From JAGOFO01 sp964522105 (GTDB taxonomy: Bacteria; Myxococcota_A; UBA9042; DTJE01): a stretch of DNA of 64,000 nucleotides. A program made the position numbers and the translations under genes. Of this stretch, positions 8,953-18,213 are shown one piece after another; position 1 is the stretch's first letter, and each line of letters opens with the position of its first letter. Below the pieces are notes generated by a model. That model had not been told where the DNA came from. It made no database searches and saw only the letters and a program-made list of their open reading frames with translations. The stretch lies in assembly GCA_964522105.1 (NCBI GenBank), contig CAZFVA010000012.1:1-64000 (forward strand). Direction: 5' to 3'.

Positions 8953-9852
8953 TTAAATCAAAGAACTGCAGGTACATGGCGGATCCATGCACTCGTCGAT
9001 GCAGTCGTCGGCCGTGGCGCATTTGGCATCGTCAATCTGATCCCCGAACGAATCGAAGCAGAACATCTCGAACATGCAGGTTGACGAGCAACCGTCGCCG
9101 TCCACGCGTGCGCCGTCGTCGCATTCTTCCATGGTACCGTCCACTTCATCGTTACCGCAGAAAACGCAGTAATTCGCAACTGTCCGGTTACACAGGGAAT
9201 TGGAGGTACAATCGGTGATGCCACTGGACATCCGGTTGGTACAGACACCGGGAATACTGATATCGCACCAGTTATCTCCGAAACTGCCACAGAACAACCC
9301 TTCAGGACATTCAAGGTCTGTATCGCATTTGAACACATTGTTGCCGTCACATGTCACCTGACTGGCGGTATCGAAACGCGCGTTATACATGCACTCGACT
9401 CCGGGATTGTCATTACGGATAACACAGAAGCCACTGACTACCACGCTGTCAGGCATGCAATCGTTATCGGTGTCGCACTGAACCCCGGTCCCCGAGCAGG
9501 TGCCATGATACGGCTGGACCGTGTCGGTCAGTATGTCGGTCACCACATCTGCGATTGTGTCGCCAGGCGTAACAACGTCAATCGGAACTACAGTGTCGGG
9601 CTGCACATCGTTAACAATAATGTCTGCGACCACGCATCCCTGGCACGGGCCCCATCTGGTGCCGTCGTCTGCGCAAATCTGAACGCCCGATCCGCCGCCG
9701 ACGCAAAGACACGCCTGGGTGTCACCGGGCACACAACCCTGCGGCAGGTTGGTATCGCCCAGCGTATCGCCAGCAGGGGTCGAACCAGTTCCGCAACCGA
9801 CAAGGATTAACAGCGAGACAAAAAGAACGCTGAATACACGCATTGCTTTCAT
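8953..9852 (-). CDS. Cys-rich lipoprotein with DUF4215/Myxococcus-type repeat
   Basis: 299 residues. The signal ends LLILVGC, a clean lipobox with Cys20. A Cys-containing segment follows, then an Asp/Val/Thr-rich linker (about 75-110), then a cysteine-rich body. The C-terminal part contains CGNDEVDGTMEECDDG then DGDGCSSTC, the signature of the DUF4215 / Myxococcus Cys-rich repeat (CGN.....E.CDDGN...GDGCS..C) found on surface proteins of Myxococcota. About 30 cysteines suggest many disulfides and an extracytoplasmic location. ATG 9852 has AGGA 7 bases upstream. It lies 85 bp after the metalloprotease-like lipoprotein and 33 bp before the next lipoprotein, so an operon is plausible. Ligand or role not known. 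Confidence 0.78.
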   Translation of the reverse strand: MKAMRVFSVLFVSLLILVGCGTGSTPAGDTLGDTNLPQGCVPGDTQACLCVGGGSGVQICADDGTRWGPCQGCVVADIIVNDVQPDTVVPIDVVTPGDTIADVVTDILTDTVQPYHGTCSGTGVQCDTDNDCMPDSVVVSGFCVIRNDNPGVECMYNARFDTASQVTCDGNNVFKCDTDLECPEGLFCGSFGDNWCDISIPGVCTNRMSSGITDCTSNSLCNRTVANYCVFCGNDEVDGTMEECDDGARVDGDGCSSTCMFEMFCFDSFGDQIDDAKCATADDCIDECMDPPCTCSSLI

Positions 9853-9937
9853 AAATGCTTCCTCTGATTAAGTTAAAACACCGAGGGTTACCTTAGCACC
9901 GGAGCCTCTCGACATCCAAACTCCGGCAGGCTGAGTA

Positions 9938-12379
9938 TCAGAAACTGCTGCAATCCAGATAGAACGCCGTGTTGGCGGTGCAGGAAATGGAATCAAGACC
10001 GGTGCCGCTGAACTGCATCGCATCGCAGACGGCCGTGCCGGTAAGGCTGTAGCTGCCAAGGTTGAGATCTCCGTAGCTGGCGGGCACATTCGCTATCCTG
10101 AAGTCCGAATTCACGGCGACCAGGGAATAGACGCGGGCCACATGGAATCCCGTTAAATTTGAAGGGGTTCCCGAGCATTCAGCCGTCATCGTGTCGGTAA
10201 AATCCATGAATTCGTCGGTGAGTGTTCCCGAAAACGCCGCCCCCTGTACTTTGCCAAGCGTAGAATATGTAACTGACCAGTCGCTGGCTCCCTTCCCGTC
10301 CCAGCTCGCAAGCACATTATTCAACTGGGCTGTACAAGTGGTCTGCTTTGGAGTTACGGCACACAACGATGAAAAACTGGTCAGGCTGTTGGTACAGTCG
10401 GCTTCGTTACCCTTCTTCACGATGGCGTTACACTGCGTTTTGCTGTCTTCCAGGGCAATACTGGCGCAACACGTCGCCAACTTCTGGCATTCCGGACCAA
10501 TTTCACCCGGGGTGATGGTCAACGTCACGGTAATCATGCCTTTGGCCGGGCCCTGAGCCAGCAGGACTCGAATCTGTGGTGACGATCCTTCAATGTCTGT
10601 AAGTTGTTGCGGACTTCCATCGCGGCTCCAGACTGACTGCGCCTCGCTACCGACGCCACCCTTTTCACCGAACAGCCAGAACGTCGTCTTTGCCCCGGCT
10701 GTCGTCGCAGCCACAGTCACGGCACCCGGTGTAAAAGCCCAGTCTGCGGACAACTTGCTGATATCCATGTCCAGCAGATACCCGGCCCCGGGGAAATCGC
10801 CCCTCAGGTTCACCGAACAGACTGTTTCCAATTCCCCGGGGGCACAGTCGGTCGGGTCGATTTTAAAGAACTCGGTTCCGAACAACGACATATCCAGAAC
10901 GTACGTTGCACCCTTTTCACCGCCATAAGGCTCGTTCGGCCATAGATAACCTTCGGCATCCCGAATGTAAGCGCGACGTGCCACATATGCGCCCAACATC
11001 TCTGTAAACGTCAAATCAAGGCCGACACCATTTGTTTCCAGTGCCAGTTGATATGCAGCCAGGATGTCGTCAGAAACGGCCGGGACCACGGTTGGAAGAA
11101 CCGTCAGGGCCAGCGACTCCATCTGCTTGCGGATACTTACAATGCTGCCTGTCCGCAACAGGAAAACGTAATAATCCTGATTCCTGTAAGCCCTGCCCTG
11201 ATCATTTTCATCGAAGTACCCGACTGGAGTGGACAACAGACATGGGGCCTGGGATGTACGCGGTTTCGCGGTTCCCTGATCAATCATATAGGCCGTTGCA
11301 ACGGCCATGCCTTCGTCAAATCCCGAGTCACTCGGATAACACCAGCGGTGACGATTACTGACGTAGTTGAAACATTTTGACGGGATTTTGTAATTGAAAA
11401 AGATGGCGTGCATCATTTCATGGGCGACCGATGCCACGACGCTGCCCAGCTGATCGGTAAGAGGACTGTCAATTCGGCCGACGCCGACGAACACACGTCC
11501 GAAATGCTCGGCGGCATCCAATGAAGCTGGTTTATTGGTGCTTTCAAAGCTGCTGCCTTCGTCTTCTGTGGCAAGGTGAATATGCCAGCGCTCGCCAAAA
11601 ACGCCCTTTTCCTTGTACAGGAAAGGTTCCTTGAATCCTGCTTCTGAATATATCCTGGCAGCTTTTCGGGCTGCCGCGGCGACCTTGCGGGCCTGCGCCA
11701 GCGTCACCTTGTTCTGGTCAAAATCGATGACCCATTCAACCGTTGACCAACCCGGTTCACCTTCGCGATTCACCAGAGGACTGTCATAGATGGCATCAGG
11801 CACATCCGAGCTGTTAAGTCGTTGAATCGCCGGATTGAAAACGACGGCAAAATCGAAGACAGGCGGCAGAGCCGGAAGAACTGCCCTGAACAGGCCGGTC
11901 CAGGGACTGTAGATTCCGTCAATCGCGAAGACGTAGCCGCCAGGCAGCGCCATCAGCAGTTGCAGACCGGGATGGACAGGATCGGTCGGCTGGCTGATCG
12001 GCACGTCAATCATGAATGGCATGTCGGGCGAAGCTGTCGCATCAAGTACACTCAAGGCAACGCTGTACCACCCGGACATATCGGTTCCGTCATAGCTGAC
12101 ATCAGGCGCACCACCGAGCGGTTTGACACCAAGTTCAAATTGGCTGGACGTGCTGCCGGGGGCCACATAAATTACGGTGTTATCCGCCAGACGTACGGCA
12201 CCGCCCGCTGACGACAGCCAACCGCGCACATCAAAGCCGGTCAGGTCTTCTTCAGACAGGTTTGTTCCAGCAGGCCTGTTGGTCAGCGGCCCGTCGCCAC
12301 TTTCTGTCGCGCCGGCACATCCAAATCCCGCGAACCCGAACGCAAGCAGAAAGGTCGCGGTCATGGATACTTTACGCAT
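9938..12379 (-). CDS. Large lipoprotein with gluzincin-type zinc metallopeptidase motif
   Basis: 813 residues. ATG 12379 follows GGAG at a good distance and gives a lipoprotein signal ending in GFAGFGC; the frame is open further upstream but without a signal peptide. A zinc-protease motif is visible: HEMMH (His320, Glu321, His324) followed 32 residues later by DEGMA (Glu356). The HExxH plus Glu arrangement is typical of gluzincins. An N-terminal beta-rich domain precedes it, and the C-terminal 250 residues hold paired cysteines (CQKLATCCASI, CSGTPSN). I cannot place it in a named peptidase family. It is the first of three lipoprotein genes and starts 31 bp after the CaiB-like stop, so it may be read through from the beta-oxidation operon. 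Activity is inferred from the motif only. Confidence 0.72.
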   Translation of the reverse strand: MRKVSMTATFLLAFGFAGFGCAGATESGDGPLTNRPAGTNLSEEDLTGFDVRGWLSSAGGAVRLADNTVIYVAPGSTSSQFELGVKPLGGAPDVSYDGTDMSGWYSVALSVLDATASPDMPFMIDVPISQPTDPVHPGLQLLMALPGGYVFAIDGIYSPWTGLFRAVLPALPPVFDFAVVFNPAIQRLNSSDVPDAIYDSPLVNREGEPGWSTVEWVIDFDQNKVTLAQARKVAAAARKAARIYSEAGFKEPFLYKEKGVFGERWHIHLATEDEGSSFESTNKPASLDAAEHFGRVFVGVGRIDSPLTDQLGSVVASVAHEMMHAIFFNYKIPSKCFNYVSNRHRWCYPSDSGFDEGMAVATAYMIDQGTAKPRTSQAPCLLSTPVGYFDENDQGRAYRNQDYYVFLLRTGSIVSIRKQMESLALTVLPTVVPAVSDDILAAYQLALETNGVGLDLTFTEMLGAYVARRAYIRDAEGYLWPNEPYGGEKGATYVLDMSLFGTEFFKIDPTDCAPGELETVCSVNLRGDFPGAGYLLDMDISKLSADWAFTPGAVTVAATTAGAKTTFWLFGEKGGVGSEAQSVWSRDGSPQQLTDIEGSSPQIRVLLAQGPAKGMITVTLTITPGEIGPECQKLATCCASIALEDSKTQCNAIVKKGNEADCTNSLTSFSSLCAVTPKQTTCTAQLNNVLASWDGKGASDWSVTYSTLGKVQGAAFSGTLTDEFMDFTDTMTAECSGTPSNLTGFHVARVYSLVAVNSDFRIANVPASYGDLNLGSYSLTGTAVCDAMQFSGTGLDSISCTANTAFYLDCSSF

Positions 12380-12410
12380 AACGGACTCCAATGATTTGGC
12401 ACCAACCGGA

Positions 12411-13484
12411 CTAGACGGGTAACCGGGTCGGCCCAAGGATTTCAGCATTATCCTGACCAAGCTCCGGAGCACTGTTTCGGACGGCAAATTCAAAACCGGA
12501 AAGCTTCATCGGACAGCCCCATTGCACCTGGTCGTCATTATGTACCAGAAGATCGCGGGCCTTGATCTGTTCATTCTGAATAGTTTCCCTGACAGAAAGC
12601 ACCGGTGTACAGCAACTCTCGCCGTCAGAAAAGATTTCTTCCCACTCGTTCCGGGTTCTGGAAGCAAACAACTCGGTTAACTCTTCACTGGAACTGATGG
12701 ATCTTCCAATCTTCTTCAGAAAATCCCTGCGAAACCTTTCCTCGAGCGCCCCGAGGGCCATATATTTCCCATCTTTGGTTCTATAGATTTGATAGAACGG
12801 GTATCCGCCTGACAGAACACCATTTCCCCGCAACTTATCCGCATCCTGCATTGTGCGGGAATCTGCAAGAGCCATAGTTGCAAGGGCCGCCGAACAGTCG
12901 AGCATGGAAATGTCGATGTAGCAACCTTTTCCACCTGATTTCACAGCCAGAAGTGCCGAAAGAATTGCTATCGACGCGCTCTGCGCACCACCGGCGATGT
13001 CGGCAATCTGAAAATTCGAAAGCGTCGGCGGGCCGTCAACCGCTCCGACCTGATCAAGAATCCCCGCATACCCAATATAGTTGATGTCGTGACCGGGATG
13101 GGTACTGTAGGGACCGCTCTGGCCATAGCCGGTAATTGAACAGTACACGATATCGGGATTCACACTCGCAAGCGATTCGTAATCAATGGAAAGCTTCTTT
13201 GTGACCCCTGGTCGAAAGCTTTCCATGACAACATCGTAAGACTTCACCAGTGCCAGGAACGAGTCCCGATCATCCGCGTCTTTAAGATTCAGGGTGATTG
13301 AATACTTATTCCTGTTCAGCGCCGAAAACAGGTCGGGAATAAGCTGTCTTAGATAGTCACCGCCGTCGGGATCCTCGACTTTAACAACAGTTGCCCCGAG
13401 ATCAGCAAGAGTAAGCGAGCACAGCGGGCCCGGAAGAAGCCGGGTCAGATCCAGAACCTTTATCCCGGATAAAGGCTGACTCAT
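12411..13484 (-). CDS. CaiB/BaiF-family CoA transferase (alpha-methylacyl-CoA racemase-like)
   Basis: 357 residues, matching the family N-terminus (GIKVLDLTRLLPGPLCS, ADLGATVVKVEDP) and the active-site region GHDINYIGYAGIL with the catalytic Asp. Family III CoA transferases move CoA between carboxylic acids; close relatives racemise 2-methylacyl-CoAs. The length and the motif MLDCSAALA favour the racemase/short transferase type. The start ATG overlaps the stop of the FadB/J-like gene by 4 bp (ATGA), so it is the third gene of a thiolase, FadB, CaiB operon. Likely role: activation or stereochemical preparation of a branched or carboxylic substrate for the beta-oxidation enzymes upstream. Confidence 0.88.
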   Translation of the reverse strand: MSQPLSGIKVLDLTRLLPGPLCSLTLADLGATVVKVEDPDGGDYLRQLIPDLFSALNRNKYSITLNLKDADDRDSFLALVKSYDVVMESFRPGVTKKLSIDYESLASVNPDIVYCSITGYGQSGPYSTHPGHDINYIGYAGILDQVGAVDGPPTLSNFQIADIAGGAQSASIAILSALLAVKSGGKGCYIDISMLDCSAALATMALADSRTMQDADKLRGNGVLSGGYPFYQIYRTKDGKYMALGALEERFRRDFLKKIGRSISSSEELTELFASRTRNEWEEIFSDGESCCTPVLSVRETIQNEQIKARDLLVHNDDQVQWGCPMKLSGFEFAVRNSAPELGQDNAEILGPTRLPV

Positions 13485-15604
13485 GAATTAAATCCTCTGT
13501 TTTCGCGGGCCATCGTCTTCAAAATGGCCGGGGCGGCAAAGCGCTTACCGTACAGCTTTTCGAGTTCCCTGCAATCATTCATGAAATTGGCGACACCCCG
13601 GAAATCGACATAGCTCAGCGCGCCACCGGTGTACGGGGGGAATCCCCACGCCAGGATTGAACCGACGTCTGCGTCGCGAACGGTTGTAACGATTCCTTCT
13701 TCAAAACAGCGGATTGTTTCAAGCACCTGGATCGTAATCAGGCGCCGCTTCAGCAGTTCAACATCGGGCTGTTCCGCCTTCAGTGGGAACTGTCTGCCAA
13801 GTTCGTCGGACAGGCATTTAAGGCCCTGCGGCGGGTAATCATAAAAGCCTTTGCCTGCTTTCTTTCCCAGACGACCAAGTTGATTCACAAACAGATCACT
13901 TACGCTGAAAGTTGTTTGATTACCGGCCTTTTCAACGCCGAGGTCTTCAATTGTCTGGGTCATAATGTGGTGGATAAGGTCGATGCCTACTTCGTCAGCG
14001 ACGGCCAGTGGCCCGACCGGCATGCCGACTGCCTTTCCGGCGTTTTCAATAAGGGCCGGGGCGATGCCTTCGGCCAGACACATGATGCCTTCCGAGACGT
14101 AGCTGATAAAGACGCGCGATGTGTAGAATCCACGACCGTCGTTAACCACAATCGGGGTAAACCCAATCTTTTTTGTGTAATCCATGGCCAGCGCAAGGGC
14201 GGCTTCACCTGTCTTCTGTCCCATGATGATTTCAATGATCGACATCTTGTCGACCGGGGAAAAGAAGTGCATACCGATGAAGTTTTCGGGGCGGACCGAC
14301 TGTGTGGCAAGACCGGTAATCGGCAACGTCGAAGTGTTGGATGCAAAGACCGCATCCGGCGCCATAACCTTTTCAGATTCGGCAGTTACCTGTGCCTTAA
14401 TGGCGCGATTTTCAATCACCGCCTCGATTACCAGTTCGCACCCTTCCATCTTGTCGGGATCATCCGTGGTCGTAATTCTGGCCAGGATTTCATTCTTCTT
14501 TTCTTCCGTCATCCGCCCCTGCGTGATCATCTTGTCGAGGATTTTGACGCTGTAGCCTTTGCCCTTTTCGGCGGCGGCCATCGTCACATCTTTCAGGACA
14601 ACTTGAATTCCAGCGACTGCACTGACATATGCGATACCGGCACCCATCATGCCTGCGCCAAGAATGCCGACCTTCGTTATGTCACGCTTTGGAAGCTGCG
14701 GTCGGGCCAGTCCCTTTTTGCAGTCATTCATGGCGAAAAACAGTGTGCGGATCATCCCTTTTGCCACAGCCCCGACAGCCAGCTCTGCAAAATATTTCTG
14801 TTCTATTTCAAGGCCTTTATCAAACGGAACCTGCAAACCTTCGTACACGGCACGAAGAATCGCAAACGGCGCCGGGAAATTGCCCTGCGTCTTTTCTTTC
14901 AGCATCGCCACAGTCACCGGGAAGAACTGGTATCCGCGCGGCGCCTGAACTTCGCCCCCGGGCAGCTTGAACGACTTTTCGTCCCACGGTTTCGTAACTG
15001 TCGGATTGGCAAGAATCCATTCACGCGATCTTGAAATCAACTCTTCGCGGCTGCTTACGACTTCGTCAACAAGTCCCTGTGCCAACGCCTCGGGAACCTT
15101 CAGCGTTGTGCCCTGAAGAATCAGCGGTAAAGCCTTTTCAAACCCGACCATTCTGGGCAACCGCTGAGTGCCGCCCCAACCTGGAAGAAGGCCAAGCTTT
15201 GCTTCTGGAAGTCCAACCAGTGTACCTGGATTATTCAGGGCAATTCGATAGTTACAGGCAAGACAAAGTTCAAATCCGCCACCAAGCGCGGTCCCGTTCA
15301 TTGCCGCGACAATCGGCTTGCCCCACTTTTCCATTCTGCGGAAGATCCCGTGCAGTTTCGCGGTCATGGCCAACGAATCGTCTTTGTCTTTCAGCATCAG
15401 GACAAGGCCGAGGTCGGCACCCACGATGAATTCCTTTCGCGCAGACGTGAAAATCAGCCCGCGCGCATCGGCGTCAGCAAACACACTTTCAAGGCTTTGA
15501 ATCAATTCAGGAACGAACGCCGCGTTTATGACGTTCATTGGCGAATTTTCGACGTTGATTGTCAGGGTAGCTATGTTGTCGCTGTCCTTTGAATAGTCAA
15601 TCAT
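13481..15604 (-). CDS. Multifunctional 3-hydroxyacyl-CoA dehydrogenase/enoyl-CoA hydratase (FadB/FadJ-like)
   Basis: 707 residues. The N-terminal crotonase domain (about 1-190) has the oxyanion/Glu motif ALGGGFELCLAC and the second catalytic Glu in LPEAKLGLLPGWGGTQ. The dehydrogenase domain follows, with the NAD-binding GILGAGMMGAGIAY, then GMHFFSPV with the catalytic His. Two C-terminal 3HCDH helical domains complete it (FVNQLGRLGKKAGKGFYDY). This is the alpha subunit of a fatty-acid oxidation complex, converting enoyl-CoA to 3-ketoacyl-CoA. ATG 15604 directly follows the thiolase stop (15606-15608), and the gene overlaps the CaiB gene by 4 bp. With the thiolase as beta subunit it can run the last three beta-oxidation steps or the reverse. 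No acyl-CoA dehydrogenase lies nearby. Confidence 0.95.
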   Translation of the reverse strand: MIDYSKDSDNIATLTINVENSPMNVINAAFVPELIQSLESVFADADARGLIFTSARKEFIVGADLGLVLMLKDKDDSLAMTAKLHGIFRRMEKWGKPIVAAMNGTALGGGFELCLACNYRIALNNPGTLVGLPEAKLGLLPGWGGTQRLPRMVGFEKALPLILQGTTLKVPEALAQGLVDEVVSSREELISRSREWILANPTVTKPWDEKSFKLPGGEVQAPRGYQFFPVTVAMLKEKTQGNFPAPFAILRAVYEGLQVPFDKGLEIEQKYFAELAVGAVAKGMIRTLFFAMNDCKKGLARPQLPKRDITKVGILGAGMMGAGIAYVSAVAGIQVVLKDVTMAAAEKGKGYSVKILDKMITQGRMTEEKKNEILARITTTDDPDKMEGCELVIEAVIENRAIKAQVTAESEKVMAPDAVFASNTSTLPITGLATQSVRPENFIGMHFFSPVDKMSIIEIIMGQKTGEAALALAMDYTKKIGFTPIVVNDGRGFYTSRVFISYVSEGIMCLAEGIAPALIENAGKAVGMPVGPLAVADEVGIDLIHHIMTQTIEDLGVEKAGNQTTFSVSDLFVNQLGRLGKKAGKGFYDYPPQGLKCLSDELGRQFPLKAEQPDVELLKRRLITIQVLETIRCFEEGIVTTVRDADVGSILAWGFPPYTGGALSYVDFRGVANFMNDCRELEKLYGKRFAAPAILKTMARENRGFNS

Positions 15605-15605
15605 G

Positions 15606-16820
15606 TCATGCCCCCACTCGTTCAATGATGGTCGCAACACCCATTCCGCCGCCGACGCACAGGGTTACAAGTCCATAACGCTGCTTTCGCCGTTCCAGTT
15701 CGTCAATAATGGTTCCGACCAGCATCGCGCCGGTCGCGCCAAGCGGATGCCCAAGTGCGATAGCCCCGCCGTTCACATTGATGTTTTCACCGCCAAGGCC
15801 CATCTCTTTTTGAAACTTCATAACGACGGCGGCGAACGCCTCGTTGACTTCGTACAGGTCGATGTCTTTCACTGTAAGCCCTGCTTTTAACAGGGCTTTT
15901 TTGCTGGCAGGTGCAGGGGCCGTCAACATGATTGTCGGCTCGGCAGCCGTCATCGCCATCGACTTAATTTTCGCCCTGGGCTTAAGGCCCAACTTCTTCC
16001 CGATGTCAGCGTTCCCGATCAAAACTGCGGCCGCGCCGTCAACAATCCCGGATGAATTCCCGGCATGGTGTGAATGAATAATCCGCTCGACCATCGGATA
16101 CTTCAGGATTGCGACTGCATCAAAACCGTATTTGCGGCCCATCTCTTCAAAGGCCGGCTTCAGCTTTGCCAGTGATTCAAGCGTCGTACCCGCGCGTGGA
16201 TATTCGTCATGGTCCAGCAGAACCCGTCCGTCCATATCAGTTACCGGGATAAGCGATTTGCTGAAGTAACCGCGCTCAATCGCCGCTGCCGCCTTGTTCT
16301 GGGACTGAAGCGCAAATTCATCCAGTTCAGCCCGGGAAAATCCCTCCATGGTGGAAATCAGGTCGGCAGAGACACCTTGAAAGACAAAAGATGATTTGTC
16401 TGTAACATCAGGATCAATAAGCCACGGCCCGCCATCACTTCCCATCGGCACCCGCGACATCGATTCGACGCCGCCGGCGACGACCAGATCACAGTAACCA
16501 CCCAGAACGTTTGAAGCTGCCTGATTTATCGCATCAAGCCCCGACGCGCAGAAGCGGTTGATTGAAACCCCGCAGACCTTTTCATCATATCCGGCGTAAA
16601 GTGCGGCACTGCGGGCGATGCACCCGCCCTGCTCGCCAACCGGCGTCACACAACCAAGAATGACGTCGTCAACGAACGAAGTGTCCAGTTGATTGCGTTC
16701 CCTGATTGCGACAAGGACTGTTTTAACTAGATCAATCGGGCGTACTTCATTAAGTCCGCCATCACTGCGGCCACGGCCCCTGGGCGTTCTGACAGCATCG
16801 TATATGAATACTTCGTTCAT
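15606..16820 (-). CDS. Thiolase (acetyl-CoA acyltransferase, FadA/FadI-type)
   Basis: 404 residues from ATG 16820 (GGTGA upstream), beginning MNEVFIYDAVRTPRGRG as thiolases do; the frame extends further upstream but without family match. Catalytic residues are visible: nucleophilic Cys in INRFCASGLDA, His in SHHAGNSSG, GGAIALGHPLGATGA, and the second Cys in TLCVGGGMG. It cleaves 3-ketoacyl-CoA with CoA, or condenses two acyl-CoAs. The neighbouring FadB/J-like gene makes a degradative complex most likely. It is the first gene of the operon; a candidate promoter lies at 16851-16878. Confidence 0.95.
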   Translation of the reverse strand: MNEVFIYDAVRTPRGRGRSDGGLNEVRPIDLVKTVLVAIRERNQLDTSFVDDVILGCVTPVGEQGGCIARSAALYAGYDEKVCGVSINRFCASGLDAINQAASNVLGGYCDLVVAGGVESMSRVPMGSDGGPWLIDPDVTDKSSFVFQGVSADLISTMEGFSRAELDEFALQSQNKAAAAIERGYFSKSLIPVTDMDGRVLLDHDEYPRAGTTLESLAKLKPAFEEMGRKYGFDAVAILKYPMVERIIHSHHAGNSSGIVDGAAAVLIGNADIGKKLGLKPRAKIKSMAMTAAEPTIMLTAPAPASKKALLKAGLTVKDIDLYEVNEAFAAVVMKFQKEMGLGGENINVNGGAIALGHPLGATGAMLVGTIIDELERRKQRYGLVTLCVGGGMGVATIIERVGA

Positions 16821-16850
16821 GATGAATTCACCCGTGAATCTGGTAAGCCC

Positions 16851-16878
16851 ATTCTGGCACAATAATGCAGGATTACAA
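16851..16878 (-). promoter_or_regulatory. Candidate sigma-70 promoter for the thiolase-fadB-caiB operon
   Basis: On the minus strand TTGTAA (16878-16873) and CAGAAT (16856-16851) are separated by 16 bp, each 4 of 6 to consensus. It is the best match in the 145-bp gap between the aminotransferase stop and the thiolase start. The rest of that gap shows nothing else I can support. Confidence 0.33.
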
Positions 16879-16965
16879 AGCGTTAAGAAGTGCCGGGACG
16901 AATCATTTTCCAAGTGATTTCGTGGGATTTAAGGCAGGTTCAAGCGGCCGGATTCAACGCGGGCT

Positions 16966-18204
16966 TCAGCCGCCGAATTCCGCTTTCACGATGGCGAAGC
17001 AGGCGTCGGCAACTTCAAGGGTGGCCCGGATGTCTGCTTCCTTGTGGGCTTCCATGATGAACCAGTTGTGATGCGGGTGCAGCAGTGCGCCACGTTTCGC
17101 GGCCTCGCCACTGAAGCGCTGCATGCGGCGGAAGTTGTTTTCGTTCGTAAACGTCATGTACGGAAGTGTCGGCGGTCCTGACAACGTGACCTGAAGACCA
17201 CGGTCGGTCGCAAGCTGCTTCAGGCCTTTCTGCAGCATCGTTCCCATCTTCATCATGTGGTCGATGGCGTTGCGCTTGCCAAGTTCATCAAGGCAAGCCA
17301 GACCGGCCGCCAGTTCTGCAGCACTGGTGTAGTAAGTTCCTGTAAAGAATACACGTGACGCCGCGTTCTTGAACGCTTCGGCGCCGCACGCGACGGCAAC
17401 CGGGTATCCATTAGCGATTGCTTTGCAGAAACACACCAGGTCGGGCGTGAAACCGAAGTAATCGTGCGAACCTTTCATGCTCAGGCGGAAACCGGCGCGA
17501 ACGTCATCACACACCAGCACGATACCGTTTTCATTGCATATTTTCTGTATGTCCTGCATGAAACCGGGGGCCGGCATCACCTGGTCGGCAAAAGCCGGGT
17601 GGTGATAAGGCGTCACGATGACACAGGCCACATCGCCGTCGTACTTTTTCACCAGATCACGGACACTGTCAGCGTCATTCCAGGTAAATGAGTGGACGTG
17701 TTCGTAGTCGGTGTCGATCAGGCCGCCGATGCCGCTGCGGCACCAGGACTGACTTCCATGATAAGCACCGGTTGCCATGAGGATTTTGCGACGCTGAGTA
17801 TGCTCGCGAGCGACCTGCACCGCGTAAGCTGTCACGTCTGAACCGTTGCGCCCGATGGCACACCAGTCCATACCGGAAACAAGTCCGACAATCTTTTCAG
17901 CCAGTTCGACCGACCTTTCGGTGGGATGGTTAAACGACGACCCGGATTCGCGCTGCTTTGCCGCTGCCGCATCGACTACAGGGTCATTATACCCAAGCAC
18001 GATCGGTCCGTATCCGGCAAGAAAGTCAATGTATTCATTGCCATCAACGTCCCAGTAACGACAACCGCGCCCCTTGTCCGCGAAGTATGGAAACGACCCG
18101 GGAACTGCGAACGCCGGGTTCTTGTTACCGCTGATGCCTGACGGAATTACCTTAGTGGCCCGTTCAAACATCGCGATTGACTTGTCAAAGCGGTATAGAT
18201 CCAT
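16966..18204 (-). CDS. Class III (GSA-aminomutase-like) PLP aminotransferase
   Basis: 412 residues. It resembles glutamate-1-semialdehyde 2,1-aminomutase (HemL) and related class III enzymes: MFERATKVIPSGISG, YFADKGRGCRYWDVDGNEYIDF, the PLP-facing CDDVRAGFR, and Schiff-base Lys261 in CFCKAIANGYPVA. True HemL usually carries other motifs, and the context (split transketolase, SCP2-like proteins) is not tetrapyrrole synthesis. An aminotransferase acting on a keto sugar or keto acid is therefore more likely. It starts 9 bp after the SCP2-like gene, so it is the last gene of a five-gene operon running from 21760. Confidence 0.85.
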   Translation of the reverse strand: MDLYRFDKSIAMFERATKVIPSGISGNKNPAFAVPGSFPYFADKGRGCRYWDVDGNEYIDFLAGYGPIVLGYNDPVVDAAAAKQRESGSSFNHPTERSVELAEKIVGLVSGMDWCAIGRNGSDVTAYAVQVAREHTQRRKILMATGAYHGSQSWCRSGIGGLIDTDYEHVHSFTWNDADSVRDLVKKYDGDVACVIVTPYHHPAFADQVMPAPGFMQDIQKICNENGIVLVCDDVRAGFRLSMKGSHDYFGFTPDLVCFCKAIANGYPVAVACGAEAFKNAASRVFFTGTYYTSAAELAAGLACLDELGKRNAIDHMMKMGTMLQKGLKQLATDRGLQVTLSGPPTLPYMTFTNENNFRRMQRFSGEAAKRGALLHPHHNWFIMEAHKEADIRATLEVADACFAIVKAEFGG

Positions 18205-18213
18205 TGTGACCCC

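Noticed and set aside
13880..15034. A 384-codon + strand open frame within the fadB/J-like gene
   Set aside because: Antisense shadow of a gene with clear catalytic motifs; composition (many His, Arg, Cys) is typical of a reverse-frame artefact.
16921..16985. Rho-independent terminator after the aminotransferase gene
   Set aside because: Only a 4-bp GC stem is possible and no T-run follows on the minus strand.
16966..18204. hemL (glutamate-1-semialdehyde aminomutase) as gene name
   Set aside because: The fold and Lys are shared, but the operon context and motif differences do not support a tetrapyrrole role.
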